This document shows positions 44,956 to 52,601 of a DNA stretch of 64,000 bases, piece after piece (within the stretch, counting starts at the first letter, position 1; each line of letters begins with the position of its first letter). The notes under the pieces were generated by a model. That model did no database searches, was not told the origin of the DNA, and saw only the letters and a program-made list of their open reading frames with translations. The stretch is from Cyclobacteriaceae bacterium. GTDB taxonomy: Bacteria > Bacteroidota > Bacteroidia > Cytophagales > Cyclobacteriaceae. A program made the position numbers and the translations under genes. Where the stretch lies: assembly GCA_003565295.1 (NCBI GenBank), contig PXCO01000403.1, forward strand, positions 45,657 to 109,656. The letters are read 5' to 3'.

Positions 44956-45374
44956 CCATTCACCAGATAATTGTGTTTTTAATCATCTTCCCACTGTCTC
45001 AGGTCCAGAGTGAGCTGGAAATTGTGATCAGCAATACTAAAAATGACCAAGGAGTAGTTCAAGTACTTTTGTTCGAATCGAGCGATGGTTTCCCGGATGC
45101 CCCGGAAAAGGCCTATAAAAGTTTCCAGGCCGAAATTAAAAATAACCAAGCTAAGATTTCACTTTCAGCAATACCAAAAGGAGAATATGCCATCTCAGCC
45201 TTTCACGACACTGATGGGGATGGTAAAATGAGAACAGGAATTTTTGGTGTTCCCAAAGACCGGTACGGTTTTTCCAATGATGCCAAGGGCAGGATGGGTC
45301 CCCCGAGCTTTGAAGATGCTTCTTTCAAGGTTTTTGGGGACAAAAAGGAGGAGGTTCGTATCAACCTCAGATGA
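44952..45374 (+). CDS. Secreted DUF2141-family protein
   Basis: A 140-residue protein with a signal peptide (first ~20 residues, IIVFLIIFPLSQVQS). The mature domain, ELEIVISNTKNDQGVVQVLLF, PKGEYAISAFHDTDGDGKM and GIFGVPKDRYGFSNDA, is the DUF2141 beta-sandwich, of unknown function and probably periplasmic. Its ATG overlaps the menE stop (ATGA), so it is co-transcribed with menE, although no link to menaquinone synthesis is known. Confidence 0.85.
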   Translation: MTIHQIIVFLIIFPLSQVQSELEIVISNTKNDQGVVQVLLFESSDGFPDAPEKAYKSFQAEIKNNQAKISLSAIPKGEYAISAFHDTDGDGKMRTGIFGVPKDRYGFSNDAKGRMGPPSFEDASFKVFGDKKEEVRINLR

Positions 45375-45380
45375 CTATAC

Positions 45381-45998
45381 TCAACCAGTATTTTTGAACC
45401 AACCTGTAATGCTTATCCTTTCTTTATGGGTGGGCAATACCTCGTGAGGCAATTCTCCGCTCAAGAAACAGACCAACCGCCCACCCTTTGGGTAAATATC
45501 CAAACCTTGTTCAATTCCATTTTCGTCGGGGAAGTAAATCCTCAATGCGCCGCCATCCTCTTCTTCCCACTCTTTGTTCAGGTAGAGAATGACAGTGACA
45601 ATTCTATAGGCCACCTGTTGAAATTGATCCAAATGACGGAGGTAAAAGGAACCAGGTGGGTACATTGCAAAATGGCTTTCAAAAGACCGAAGCCCTAAAA
45701 AACACCTTTGATTGATTTGAATAAGAAGTTTTTCCATAATCTCCCAATATTTTTTCTGCATAGGCGACAATTGGTATTCATCTAACCAGAACACCTTATC
45801 ACCTCTGATTTCAGGTTTGATGGCAAAACTTTCCCCTTTACCTATACCCGCATGTCTGAATTGCCCATGCTCCAGAATATCCTGTTGCTCCAACAATAAA
45901 GGGAAGTAAAGTGCTTCCGGTAAATAATCATCCACTATTACCCACCCCTTTCGATATAATTCTTCAGCTATCAGCTGGTTTTTTTTTGATATGTCCAT
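45381..45998 (-). CDS. 2OG-Fe(II) oxygenase (prolyl-4-hydroxylase/SM-20-like)
   Basis: A 205-residue cytosolic oxygenase. The facial triad is readable as H122-x-D124 in YLRHLDQF and H185 in GELPHEVLP, with the 2-oxoglutarate-binding Arg194 in ERISITGWF. FAMYPPGSFYLRHLD and VTVILYLNKEWEEEDGGALRIY are typical of small bacterial prolyl-hydroxylase-like enzymes, which hydroxylate proteins such as EF-Tu in other bacteria. It is a single gene, convergent with the DUF2141 gene with 6 nt between stops. Confidence 0.85.
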   Translation of the reverse strand: MDISKKNQLIAEELYRKGWVIVDDYLPEALYFPLLLEQQDILEHGQFRHAGIGKGESFAIKPEIRGDKVFWLDEYQLSPMQKKYWEIMEKLLIQINQRCFLGLRSFESHFAMYPPGSFYLRHLDQFQQVAYRIVTVILYLNKEWEEEDGGALRIYFPDENGIEQGLDIYPKGGRLVCFLSGELPHEVLPTHKERISITGWFKNTG

Positions 45999-46135
45999 AT
46001 TTCAATTTGCCTGAAATCCTTTATAGGCTAACTCCTCGTTTTACAATGAATTTTCATAGCGTATGGGTACAATACTGAAGAGCAATTTACCAAAACATTC
46101 TTACCTAACCTTTTTACAAATAAAATGAACTTTTT

Positions 46136-46954
46136 TTGAATGAAAGGCCTAAATTTAAATTCACACCATCAACTTTGAGTATGCACATCAAGTCCGAGGA
46201 AATTATTCGAATAGAGATAGAATATCACAGTGGAGAGATTCCCCCACCTTACTGTCATCAATTTAAAATCAAGCTGGTCTTCGGAAAAAACTTCGTCAAC
46301 ACTCAATTCGACATTAAGTACCTGGAAAGGGAAGAACTAAGCGAAGAAGAAATAAGAAATGAAGGGTTCACCCCCGATGATGACTATAGTTTTGTAGGGG
46401 AGTTACCCAAATTATGGGAACCCTTACTCAAAAAGCTATATTCCAACTCCAAGTGGTCCCACCAAAAAATGTTGGATGATGAGGGCGGAATTAAAGTGCT
46501 TGCCAAAGACAAGCATGGCAAAATTGTGAGAGGGGTGGCACTGAATCCAGAAGAATGGCTCTATTTCAGTCAGGAGCTCATCCAGGGGATTTATGAAATC
46601 AGCAAAAAAGAGGCACCCTTGCAAATCCGCTATAAGGTGATCGAACCTCAAAAGACAAGGTTATATGAATTGACCTTCCGGTTTGCCACAAGAAAATTCT
46701 TGTTTAGTATAAATGGAAGGGAAACTATCCTGGAATGGGAGGAAGCCAAAGCTTTATTATCCAACATCTACCTTCCGGACTATGATTATGGAATTGCCTC
46801 CTCCAGTGAACCCACCAAAATCGGCAAATATATCGATTGTGGAGACGGATTTTGGCATGAATTTGGAGAAGGTGTAATTAACCTTGACGAAGGTTTTAAC
46901 GCAAAGCAAAAAATTCAGGAGGAATTTGAACGACTAAGCCAACTATTACCATAA
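46136..46954 (+). CDS. Unknown protein, 257-272 residues, uncertain start
   Basis: A soluble protein without signal peptide or membrane segment. The sequence is charged with alternating strand-like segments (EIIRIEIEYHSGEIPPPYCH, YELTFRFATRKFLFSINGRE) and ends in a helical tail. I do not recognise a family. The frame begins at TTG 46136, with the first internal ATG at 46181. An ATG at 46125 would fit in frame if the T7 run (46131-46137) were one base longer, so the true start may be hidden by an indel. A terminator-like hairpin follows the stop. Confidence 0.65.
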   Translation: MNERPKFKFTPSTLSMHIKSEEIIRIEIEYHSGEIPPPYCHQFKIKLVFGKNFVNTQFDIKYLEREELSEEEIRNEGFTPDDDYSFVGELPKLWEPLLKKLYSNSKWSHQKMLDDEGGIKVLAKDKHGKIVRGVALNPEEWLYFSQELIQGIYEISKKEAPLQIRYKVIEPQKTRLYELTFRFATRKFLFSINGRETILEWEEAKALLSNIYLPDYDYGIASSSEPTKIGKYIDCGDGFWHEFGEGVINLDEGFNAKQKIQEEFERLSQLLP

Positions 46955-47051
46955 TTGTTTGAATGCCCGCTGAATTGCTTTTATTTTAAAATACTAGTAA
47001 ACATAATGTAAATTTCATGAGCATTTATTAGGTTGATCAATTACTGAAAAT

Positions 47052-47071
47052 GGCCCCCCATTTGGGAGGCC
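47052..47071. terminator. Terminator-like hairpin between convergent genes
   Basis: GGCCCCCC (47052-47059) and GGGAGGCC (47064-47071) pair with one mismatch around a short loop, followed by TTTTTT. It lies between the unknown protein gene and the end of the XRE/S24 regulator gene. Confidence 0.6.
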
Positions 47072-47075
47072 TTTT

Positions 47076-47843
47076 TTATTGGCATTTTTTAATCTCCTCC
47101 TTTAGCCCTTTGATCATCTCTGCCAGATCATCCAATGTGAGATCTTGTTGGGGAGATTTAGGGGAAGGGAAAGAGGTACTGATAAAAGCCTTAGCTTCCC
47201 AAGCTTCTAACACCTCTGACCCATGCACCTCAAAAGGTTTGTAGAGCTCATTATCTGACACCAGGTACAACTTACCTCTTTCATTCAGATAGTTAAACAC
47301 CCGTTTGTACACCACCCCCTCGGATTTGGTGATCAAAACATATGTACTCCCATTCCTGATTTCCTTAAGTTGATCCATAAATGCCCCTACGATCACCGTG
47401 CCAGGTTCCAATGGCAGCATGCTGTCCCCGCTTAACTCAAATGCCCTGTAAGTTTTGCCCGTGGGCAATTGTGGCAGCCTAAATTGGGGTAAATTTTCGA
47501 CATATTCCGCATCAGAAAAACCATTCAAGTAACCTGCAGAAGCTTTTTGAGGGACAAAAGTGATGAGTTCCTTCCCCTGCTGATCCAGGGTAATGGACAA
47601 TACCTTTTCAGGAACTCTATCATAATGGGTTTGCTCTTGTTTTTCCAAGTCACGATGAACAAGATCATCCAGTGTGACATGAAAAGTTTTGGCAACCTTG
47701 GAAAGTCCATCCAGTTTAGGAACTGAGCGCCCATCTTCATAGGCAGAAATCATAGGCCTTTGCACACCTAATTTTTCCGAAAGCACCTCTTGCGTAAAAC
47801 CTGCTTTAAGTCTTAACCATTTTAGGTTTTTTGAAAATGACAT
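47076..47843 (-). CDS. XRE-family repressor with S24 (LexA-like) autocleavage domain
   Basis: A 255-residue regulator. The N-terminal helix-turn-helix (~5-60, LKAGFTQEVLSEKLGVQRPMISAYE) is of the XRE/Cro type, and a linker leads to an S24 peptidase domain: Ala103-Gly104 in KASAGYLNGF is a candidate self-cleavage site, Ser141 in ELSGDSMLP the nucleophile and Lys180 in VVYKRVF the general base. Such proteins are repressors relieved by RecA-type DNA-damage signals. It is the second gene of a two-gene minus-strand operon behind a long inverted repeat, likely its own operator. No mutagenesis polymerase gene is adjacent, so targets lie elsewhere. Confidence 0.88.
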   Translation of the reverse strand: MSFSKNLKWLRLKAGFTQEVLSEKLGVQRPMISAYEDGRSVPKLDGLSKVAKTFHVTLDDLVHRDLEKQEQTHYDRVPEKVLSITLDQQGKELITFVPQKASAGYLNGFSDAEYVENLPQFRLPQLPTGKTYRAFELSGDSMLPLEPGTVIVGAFMDQLKEIRNGSTYVLITKSEGVVYKRVFNYLNERGKLYLVSDNELYKPFEVHGSEVLEAWEAKAFISTSFPSPKSPQQDLTLDDLAEMIKGLKEEIKKCQ

Positions 47844-47854
47844 GCGGCAAAGTT

Positions 47855-48112
47855 TTATGCAGTATACAAATAAAAGTTGTGATCATCCTTAAACTCACGG
47901 ACAAAACTAAAACGTTGCAAATCTGTCCTATAGGTGTTATGCAACATGAGACGTTGTCGGATCTCGGAAATTATTTCCTGCTCCGACTTATATCCGCTAA
48001 TAAGCAGATACCCATATTTTTCTTTGACTCCCCCTTTAATGAAAAACTTTACCTGTATGTTTCCTGAGGGAAGGATTTTCTTGGCGTAGGTAATGGTAAG
48101 GCTGGGATTCAT
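47855..48112 (-). CDS. Small protein of 85 residues, unknown, first gene of the XRE/S24 operon
   Basis: An 85-residue protein (MNPSLTITYAKKILPSGNIQ...) with strand-like segments followed by a helix (KSEQEIISEIRQRLMLHN) and an aromatic-rich end (RFSFVREFKDDHNFYLYTA). No named family recognised. It precedes the XRE/S24 regulator gene by 11 nt and lies directly downstream of a 20-bp-arm inverted repeat, so it is probably repressed and induced together with it. Confidence 0.6.
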   Translation of the reverse strand: MNPSLTITYAKKILPSGNIQVKFFIKGGVKEKYGYLLISGYKSEQEIISEIRQRLMLHNTYRTDLQRFSFVREFKDDHNFYLYTA

Positions 48113-48123
48113 AATTTTTTTTA

Positions 48124-48177
48124 ATTGTTTATTTTATTTACATGTGCAATATGACAAATGTAAATAAAACAAACAAT
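48124..48177 (-). promoter_or_regulatory. Long inverted repeat, probable operator of the XRE/S24 operon
   Basis: Arms 48124-48143 (ATTGTTTATTTTATTTACAT) and 48158-48177 are reverse complements at 19 of 20 positions with a 14-nt spacer. The inner arms TTTTATTTACAT/ATGTAAATAAAA are perfect. A -7-like box TACATTTG on the minus strand (48162-48155) overlaps the right arm, so repressor binding here would block transcription of the operon starting at 48112. Confidence 0.65.
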
Positions 48178-48397
48178 AAAACCTGAGTAACTTTATCAAG
48201 AAAAATCCACCTCTATTGTTAGTTTATTAACTAATCAACCTATTTATAGTCTATATTTCAACCATTCACAACATTTTTTGCGATGTTTTTAAATTTTAAG
48301 GTTTATTTTTTATCCAATGTTTTGAAATAAACTTTATTTAAGCCTAATTTGAGTTAAATTTAACGTTAGAAAAAACCACTTTACAACACATCAAATT

Positions 48398-49564
48398 ATG
48401 AAAAACATCAACAGAAGAAATTGGATCAAAACCAGCATGTTGGGAATAGGGAGTATTTCTTTATTGCCTGGTGCCCTAATCGGCAAAACGAATGCTGCCC
48501 CCCATCAAGGGTGGAATAAGGAAAGCATGCTATGGGAAATAAACCCCTTATACAATGAGATAAAAATGAAGGCCCGCTTATTGGCCAATGAAAACCCCTT
48601 CGGTCCTTCCCCGAAAGTGCAGAAGGCAATTTCAGATTCCATAAGTCTGGGAAATCGTTACGGTCACGGTGATGCCGCTTATTTGATCAGCATGCTGGCA
48701 GAAAAAGAAGGCGTAAAACCGGAAAACATCATGTTAGGGCCTGGCTCTACGGATTTGTTGGAAAAAACAGCAATCGTCCTTTGCAAGGATGGCGGAAATG
48801 TAGTGTCAGCAGACCCTTCCTATATGTCTTTGGTGAATACAGCCCAAGCTATTGGAGGAAGCTGGAAAGCCGTGCCGCTTAAAGACGATTATGCCCATGA
48901 CCTGGAAGGAATGCAATCTGCCATTGATGCTGATACAAAATTAGTATATGTATGTAATCCTAATAACCCCATGGGGGCCATTACAGAAGCTGGTAGCTTA
49001 AGGGAATATTGTAAAAAAGCATCTAAGAAGGTTCCAATTTTCGTAGACGAAGCCTATCTGGAATTCATGGACAAACCTGAGGACAACACCATGGTAGGTC
49101 TGGTCAGTGAGGGGCATGATGTGATGGTTGCCAGGACCTTTTCCAAAATCCACGGCATGGCAGGATTGAGAATAGGATATCTTGTTGCTACCGAGGAGCG
49201 GATCAAATCCATTACCAGCATGGTTAGGGGCACTATGGGGCTTTGTGTGACCTCACTAAAGGGAGCCATAGCAAGTGTGCAGGATCCCTCATTCCTTAGT
49301 GATTGCAGAAAATGGAACAAAGAATCTAGAGAATTTACCAGCGAACAACTGCATGGAATGGGATTTCAGGAGATTCCCTCCTATACCAGCTTCATGATAT
49401 TCCCCATAGAAGAAGAAGGTAAGGGGTTTGCAAAGAAAATGATGGACCAGGGTGTTGGCATCCGGGTATATTCCATCGCAGACTCCCCTTGGTGCAGGGT
49501 AAGTATGGGAACCATGGATGAAATGAAGTTATTTGTAGATGCGCTAAAATCAGCTACAGCCTAA
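48398..49564 (+). CDS. Tat-exported PLP-dependent aminotransferase (HisC-like)
   Basis: A 388-residue fold-type I aminotransferase resembling histidinol-phosphate aminotransferase. The PLP site is intact: Asn in YVCNPNNPMG (N190), Asp217 and Tyr220 in VDEAYLEF, the Schiff-base Lys250 in ARTFSKIHG and Arg in GLRIGY. Unusually, the N-terminus carries NRRNWIKTSM plus a hydrophobic stretch, a twin-arginine signal, so it is probably exported to the periplasm. The substrate is unknown. It is followed 69 nt later by an AEC-family permease gene. A close paralogue lies at 52602-53753. Confidence 0.8.
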   Translation: MKNINRRNWIKTSMLGIGSISLLPGALIGKTNAAPHQGWNKESMLWEINPLYNEIKMKARLLANENPFGPSPKVQKAISDSISLGNRYGHGDAAYLISMLAEKEGVKPENIMLGPGSTDLLEKTAIVLCKDGGNVVSADPSYMSLVNTAQAIGGSWKAVPLKDDYAHDLEGMQSAIDADTKLVYVCNPNNPMGAITEAGSLREYCKKASKKVPIFVDEAYLEFMDKPEDNTMVGLVSEGHDVMVARTFSKIHGMAGLRIGYLVATEERIKSITSMVRGTMGLCVTSLKGAIASVQDPSFLSDCRKWNKESREFTSEQLHGMGFQEIPSYTSFMIFPIEEEGKGFAKKMMDQGVGIRVYSIADSPWCRVSMGTMDEMKLFVDALKSATA

Positions 49565-49633
49565 TAGATGCATTAAGAGGCAATAAACCCAAATACCTCT
49601 TTCTTATTGACCACTAACAACTTCTTATCTATT

Positions 49634-50743
49634 ATGAATTTAGCTGTCCAAAAGACGCTTTCACTGTTATTGCTATTGGCAATAGGTTTTTTGTTACGAG
49701 GCAAACTAAAAGATCCCGCCCAACAAAAGGGATTAAAAACCTTGATTTTAACCATTGCCCTGCCCGCGATTATTTTCGTTGCTTTATTAAAAGCAGAAGT
49801 TCAATTGGATTTATTGGTTTTGCCTATCATGGCCATCGGGTTTAACCTGATCTTGTATTTCATATTGAAATACATGTTGCCAGTTTTCGGAATTGAAAAA
49901 GACACTACTACATACCGTACCTATTTGCTATTATTTCCTTCTCTGGCACCTGGCCTCTCCTGTTTTCCTTTTCTTATAGAATATTTAGGAGATGACGCAT
50001 TAGCCTGGGGTGCTTTGGCAGATATCGGCAATAAAGTATTCGTACTTATCATCGCCTATTTGATTGCCATGAGATGGTATTTCAAATTGAATAAGCAAAT
50101 TAAGGCCAGTAATGGGGAAAAAATCAAATCCCTTCTGATCAGCCTGGTCAATGAACCGATCAACATTGTGATCATTATTGCACTGGTGTTAATCAGCTTT
50201 GACCTGCATCTGGATAGTTTGCCGGGGTTTATGTCTTCGGCCATCAGCACCTTGAGCAACCTAATGACACCACTGGTTTTGATATTTATTGGAATTGCCG
50301 TGGTATTCAACTGGAAGCAAATCCGAAAAATCACCGGTTTACTGGTAATCCGCTCCGGTTTGACCTTTTTGCTCAGTGGAATGATCCTGGTATTTGCCCC
50401 TCAACTTTCATATGCTGCCATTATGGTATTGGTGGTTTTTCCCCAAAGTGCCATCAGCTTTTGGCCCTTCGCCCATATGGCATCCATTACTGCATTGGAA
50501 CAAAACCAGGAAAAGTCTAAAAAGAGAACTTTTGACATGGAGTTGGCTGTAAATATTCTGGCAGTTTCATTGCCATTTACTACGTTGATCATGCTTACAG
50601 TCTTTTCCTTTGGAGAGACATTTGCACAACCAAGTACTCTATTCATTGCAGGTTTCAGTCTCATTGGAATTGGACTTATAAAACCTATTCTAAACTGGGT
50701 CAGCGAAAAATCATTTGAACCTGCTTTCAAAAAGGAAAACTAA
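49634..50743 (+). CDS. AEC-family transporter (auxin efflux carrier-like)
   Basis: A 369-residue membrane protein with about ten hydrophobic segments. ATG 49634 is preferred over an in-frame TTG nine codons earlier. The architecture of two five-helix bundles around a conserved NxP-type crossing (FPSLAPGLSCFPFLIEYLGDDA, GDIGNKVFV-like region) fits the AEC family, which exports or imports small organic acids such as malate or auxin-like compounds. It follows a Tat-exported aminotransferase, suggesting it moves the substrate or product of that enzyme (inference). A hairpin terminator follows at 50807. Confidence 0.75.
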   Translation: MNLAVQKTLSLLLLLAIGFLLRGKLKDPAQQKGLKTLILTIALPAIIFVALLKAEVQLDLLVLPIMAIGFNLILYFILKYMLPVFGIEKDTTTYRTYLLLFPSLAPGLSCFPFLIEYLGDDALAWGALADIGNKVFVLIIAYLIAMRWYFKLNKQIKASNGEKIKSLLISLVNEPINIVIIIALVLISFDLHLDSLPGFMSSAISTLSNLMTPLVLIFIGIAVVFNWKQIRKITGLLVIRSGLTFLLSGMILVFAPQLSYAAIMVLVVFPQSAISFWPFAHMASITALEQNQEKSKKRTFDMELAVNILAVSLPFTTLIMLTVFSFGETFAQPSTLFIAGFSLIGIGLIKPILNWVSEKSFEPAFKKEN

Positions 50744-50806
50744 ACCATTTTGGATAAAAGCGCTTAATTAACCACTAACACCAATTTCTTTATCGTTGGA
50801 AATAAT

Positions 50807-50841
50807 AAAAAACGTCATCGACTATCCGGTGCCGTTTTTTT
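50807..50841 (+). terminator. Intrinsic terminator after the AEC transporter gene
   Basis: ACGTCATCG (50812-50820) pairs with CGGTGCCGT (50827-50835) with one mismatch and one wobble, flanked by A6 upstream and T7 downstream. It lies 64 nt after the stop. Confidence 0.55.
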
Positions 50842-50999
50842 ATGCAGGTATAGGAGTAAGCAATCACTACTTATAGGGAGTTGGTAATAAATATCAAATA
50901 AGCAAATATCCTAATAGTCTATTCAGTTAGAAATAGGTATTAACATAGCAACTGCACATCAAAAAAAGTCGAATCCCTGCGCAAGCTGTGACTAATCCA

Positions 51000-51257
51000 T
51001 TTGATATCGAGCATGACGCAAGCGACACACAGAGGCATGCCCCGATAACTATCGGGGTTGCGAGATTCTCCCGAAGTGAATTCGGGACAGGCTCCCGAAG
51101 CGAGTCCGGGGCAGGCAATCCCGACTTACAGTGCGGGACAAGTTATGGCCATTGGAAAGCAAATTATAAACATATGAAATCGAGCCTGTCCTGACGGCAG
51201 TCAGGGCATGAGGAGAACCTCACACAGAGGGATGATTATCAAAGCGAGATTCCATCT
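51000..51257 (+). repeat. Dispersed intergenic repeat, tandem copies B1 and B2 with hairpin-rich spacer
   Basis: B1 (about 51000-51075) reads ATATCGAGCATGACGCAAGC...CACACAGAGGCATGCC, a CCCCGATAACTATCGGGG hairpin, then TTGCGAGATTC. B2 (51174-51257) reads ATGAAATCGAGCCTGTCC, a CTGACGGCAGTCAG hairpin, CACACAGAGG and GCGAGATTCCATCTG. Between them lie two small palindromes (TCCCGAAGTGAATTCGGGA, CCCGAAGCGAGTCCGGG). The same unit occurs at 21157 and 63904. It lies upstream of the sialidase-like gene; the rest of 50744-51351 shows nothing else apart from the terminator. Confidence 0.75.
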
Positions 51258-51351
51258 GACCGCTGAAAAAAAAATTATAAACAGATGAAAAGATGCGCTT
51301 TCAAAGTTTTAAACAGGGAAATCACCGTTGCTTGAGAACAATAGTTAACAT

Positions 51352-52494
51352 ATGAAGCATACAACCATTCCATTAATGGCATTTTTTCTTGCCTTTCTAT
51401 CCTTTGAAAATTCCTGCCATGCCCAAAGGCAAAATGAAGTCTCACCGTTTTTTTATACGCAACAGCTTTTTGAGGGCAGAGGGGGAAGAAGTATTGTAGC
51501 AGCCAAGGATGGGACCATGCTGGCGTTTAACGGAAATGAGTTAAGAAAAAGCAAGGATGGTAAAAGCTGGACGCCCAAAAAGGATATAGGGAAAGATGCA
51601 AATGGAACCAATGCCATAGTAAATGAAGAAAATGGTGAAATACTGCTATTAAGTCCCAGAGGGTATCTGTTGAAAAGCAAGGATCATGGAAACACCTGGA
51701 ACAAAGAAGAGATAACCATCATTCCTGATGCTTTCGGGCTGGGAGCCCCTGACGGAGTACCGGTGATCGTCTGGGCCTCACAGGCCGGAGTTACCCTAAA
51801 GTTTGGTCCAAATAAAGGGCGATTGATTATGCCCGCACGAATACTTGGCCCAACGAATTCCAACGATGAGGAATGGAGGCCTTATCATTACAACACGGCA
51901 CTCTATAGTGATGACGGCGGAAAAGTATGGCAGGTTAGTTCACCTTTTCCTGTGATGGGCACCGGCGAATCTGCATTGACGGAGCTTTCGGATGGGAGTA
52001 TTTATTATAGTTCCCGTGAACACATGAGTAAAGGCAACCGGTATGTGGCATGGAGTTATGATGGTGGGAGCACTTGGTTGAATGCTTACAGGTGTACATT
52101 CTTACCTGATGGCCCTAGAGAAAGCTCCTACGGGTGCATGGGAGGAGTGGTGAGGCTCCCTAAAGAGGGTCAGGATATACTTATTTACAGTAACCTGGAT
52201 TCCGATAAAGGCAAAATGCCGGAAATGGTAGGTGGTACGATTGAAAACGATAGGGAAAACATTAGTGTCTGGGCGAGTATGGATGGTGGAAAGACCTGGC
52301 CCATAAAAAGACGTGTCTTCTCGGGGCCTTCGGCATATTCCAACCTGGGATATGGTAGACCAGGTTCATTGCTGGAAGGAAAAATCTTTCTTCTCTATGA
52401 AGGAGGGGAACAACACATGTATGACGGCGTACATGTGGCAGTTTTCAATTTGGAATGGGTACTGGAAAATGAAGGTTCGCTCAAAAATCACTAA
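51352..52494 (+). CDS. Secreted sialidase-like protein with Asp-box repeats
   Basis: A 380-residue secreted protein with a signal peptide (ending CHAQRQ). Five Asp-box motifs (S-x-D-x-G-x-x-W) are readable: SKDGKSW, SKDHGNTW, SDDGGKVW, SYDGGSTW and SMDGGKTW, the signature of six-bladed sialidase propellers. The first catalytic arginine region looks like GGRSIVAAKDGT, a variant of the usual R-I-P motif, so true sialidase activity is likely but not certain. It is a single gene with the repeat region upstream and a terminator after it, placed beside a SusC/SusD operon that could take up released sugars. Confidence 0.8.
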   Translation: MKHTTIPLMAFFLAFLSFENSCHAQRQNEVSPFFYTQQLFEGRGGRSIVAAKDGTMLAFNGNELRKSKDGKSWTPKKDIGKDANGTNAIVNEENGEILLLSPRGYLLKSKDHGNTWNKEEITIIPDAFGLGAPDGVPVIVWASQAGVTLKFGPNKGRLIMPARILGPTNSNDEEWRPYHYNTALYSDDGGKVWQVSSPFPVMGTGESALTELSDGSIYYSSREHMSKGNRYVAWSYDGGSTWLNAYRCTFLPDGPRESSYGCMGGVVRLPKEGQDILIYSNLDSDKGKMPEMVGGTIENDRENISVWASMDGGKTWPIKRRVFSGPSAYSNLGYGRPGSLLEGKIFLLYEGGEQHMYDGVHVAVFNLEWVLENEGSLKNH

Positions 52495-52500
52495 TCAAAA

Positions 52501-52540
52501 AAATGGGCAAGCCCAAGAGGCCTCTTCAGCTTGCCCATTT
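52501..52540. terminator. Hairpin terminator between convergent genes
   Basis: AAATGGGCAAGC (52501-52512) pairs perfectly with GCTTGCCCATTT (52529-52540); the 16-nt loop itself holds the palindrome AGAGGCCTCT. It lies between the sialidase-like gene and the end of the second Tat-aminotransferase gene. Confidence 0.8.
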
Positions 52541-52601
52541 CAAAAGCAAAGAATGACAATTAAAAACAACACTTAATCTTCCATCCTTCCACTCTTTGTT
52601 A

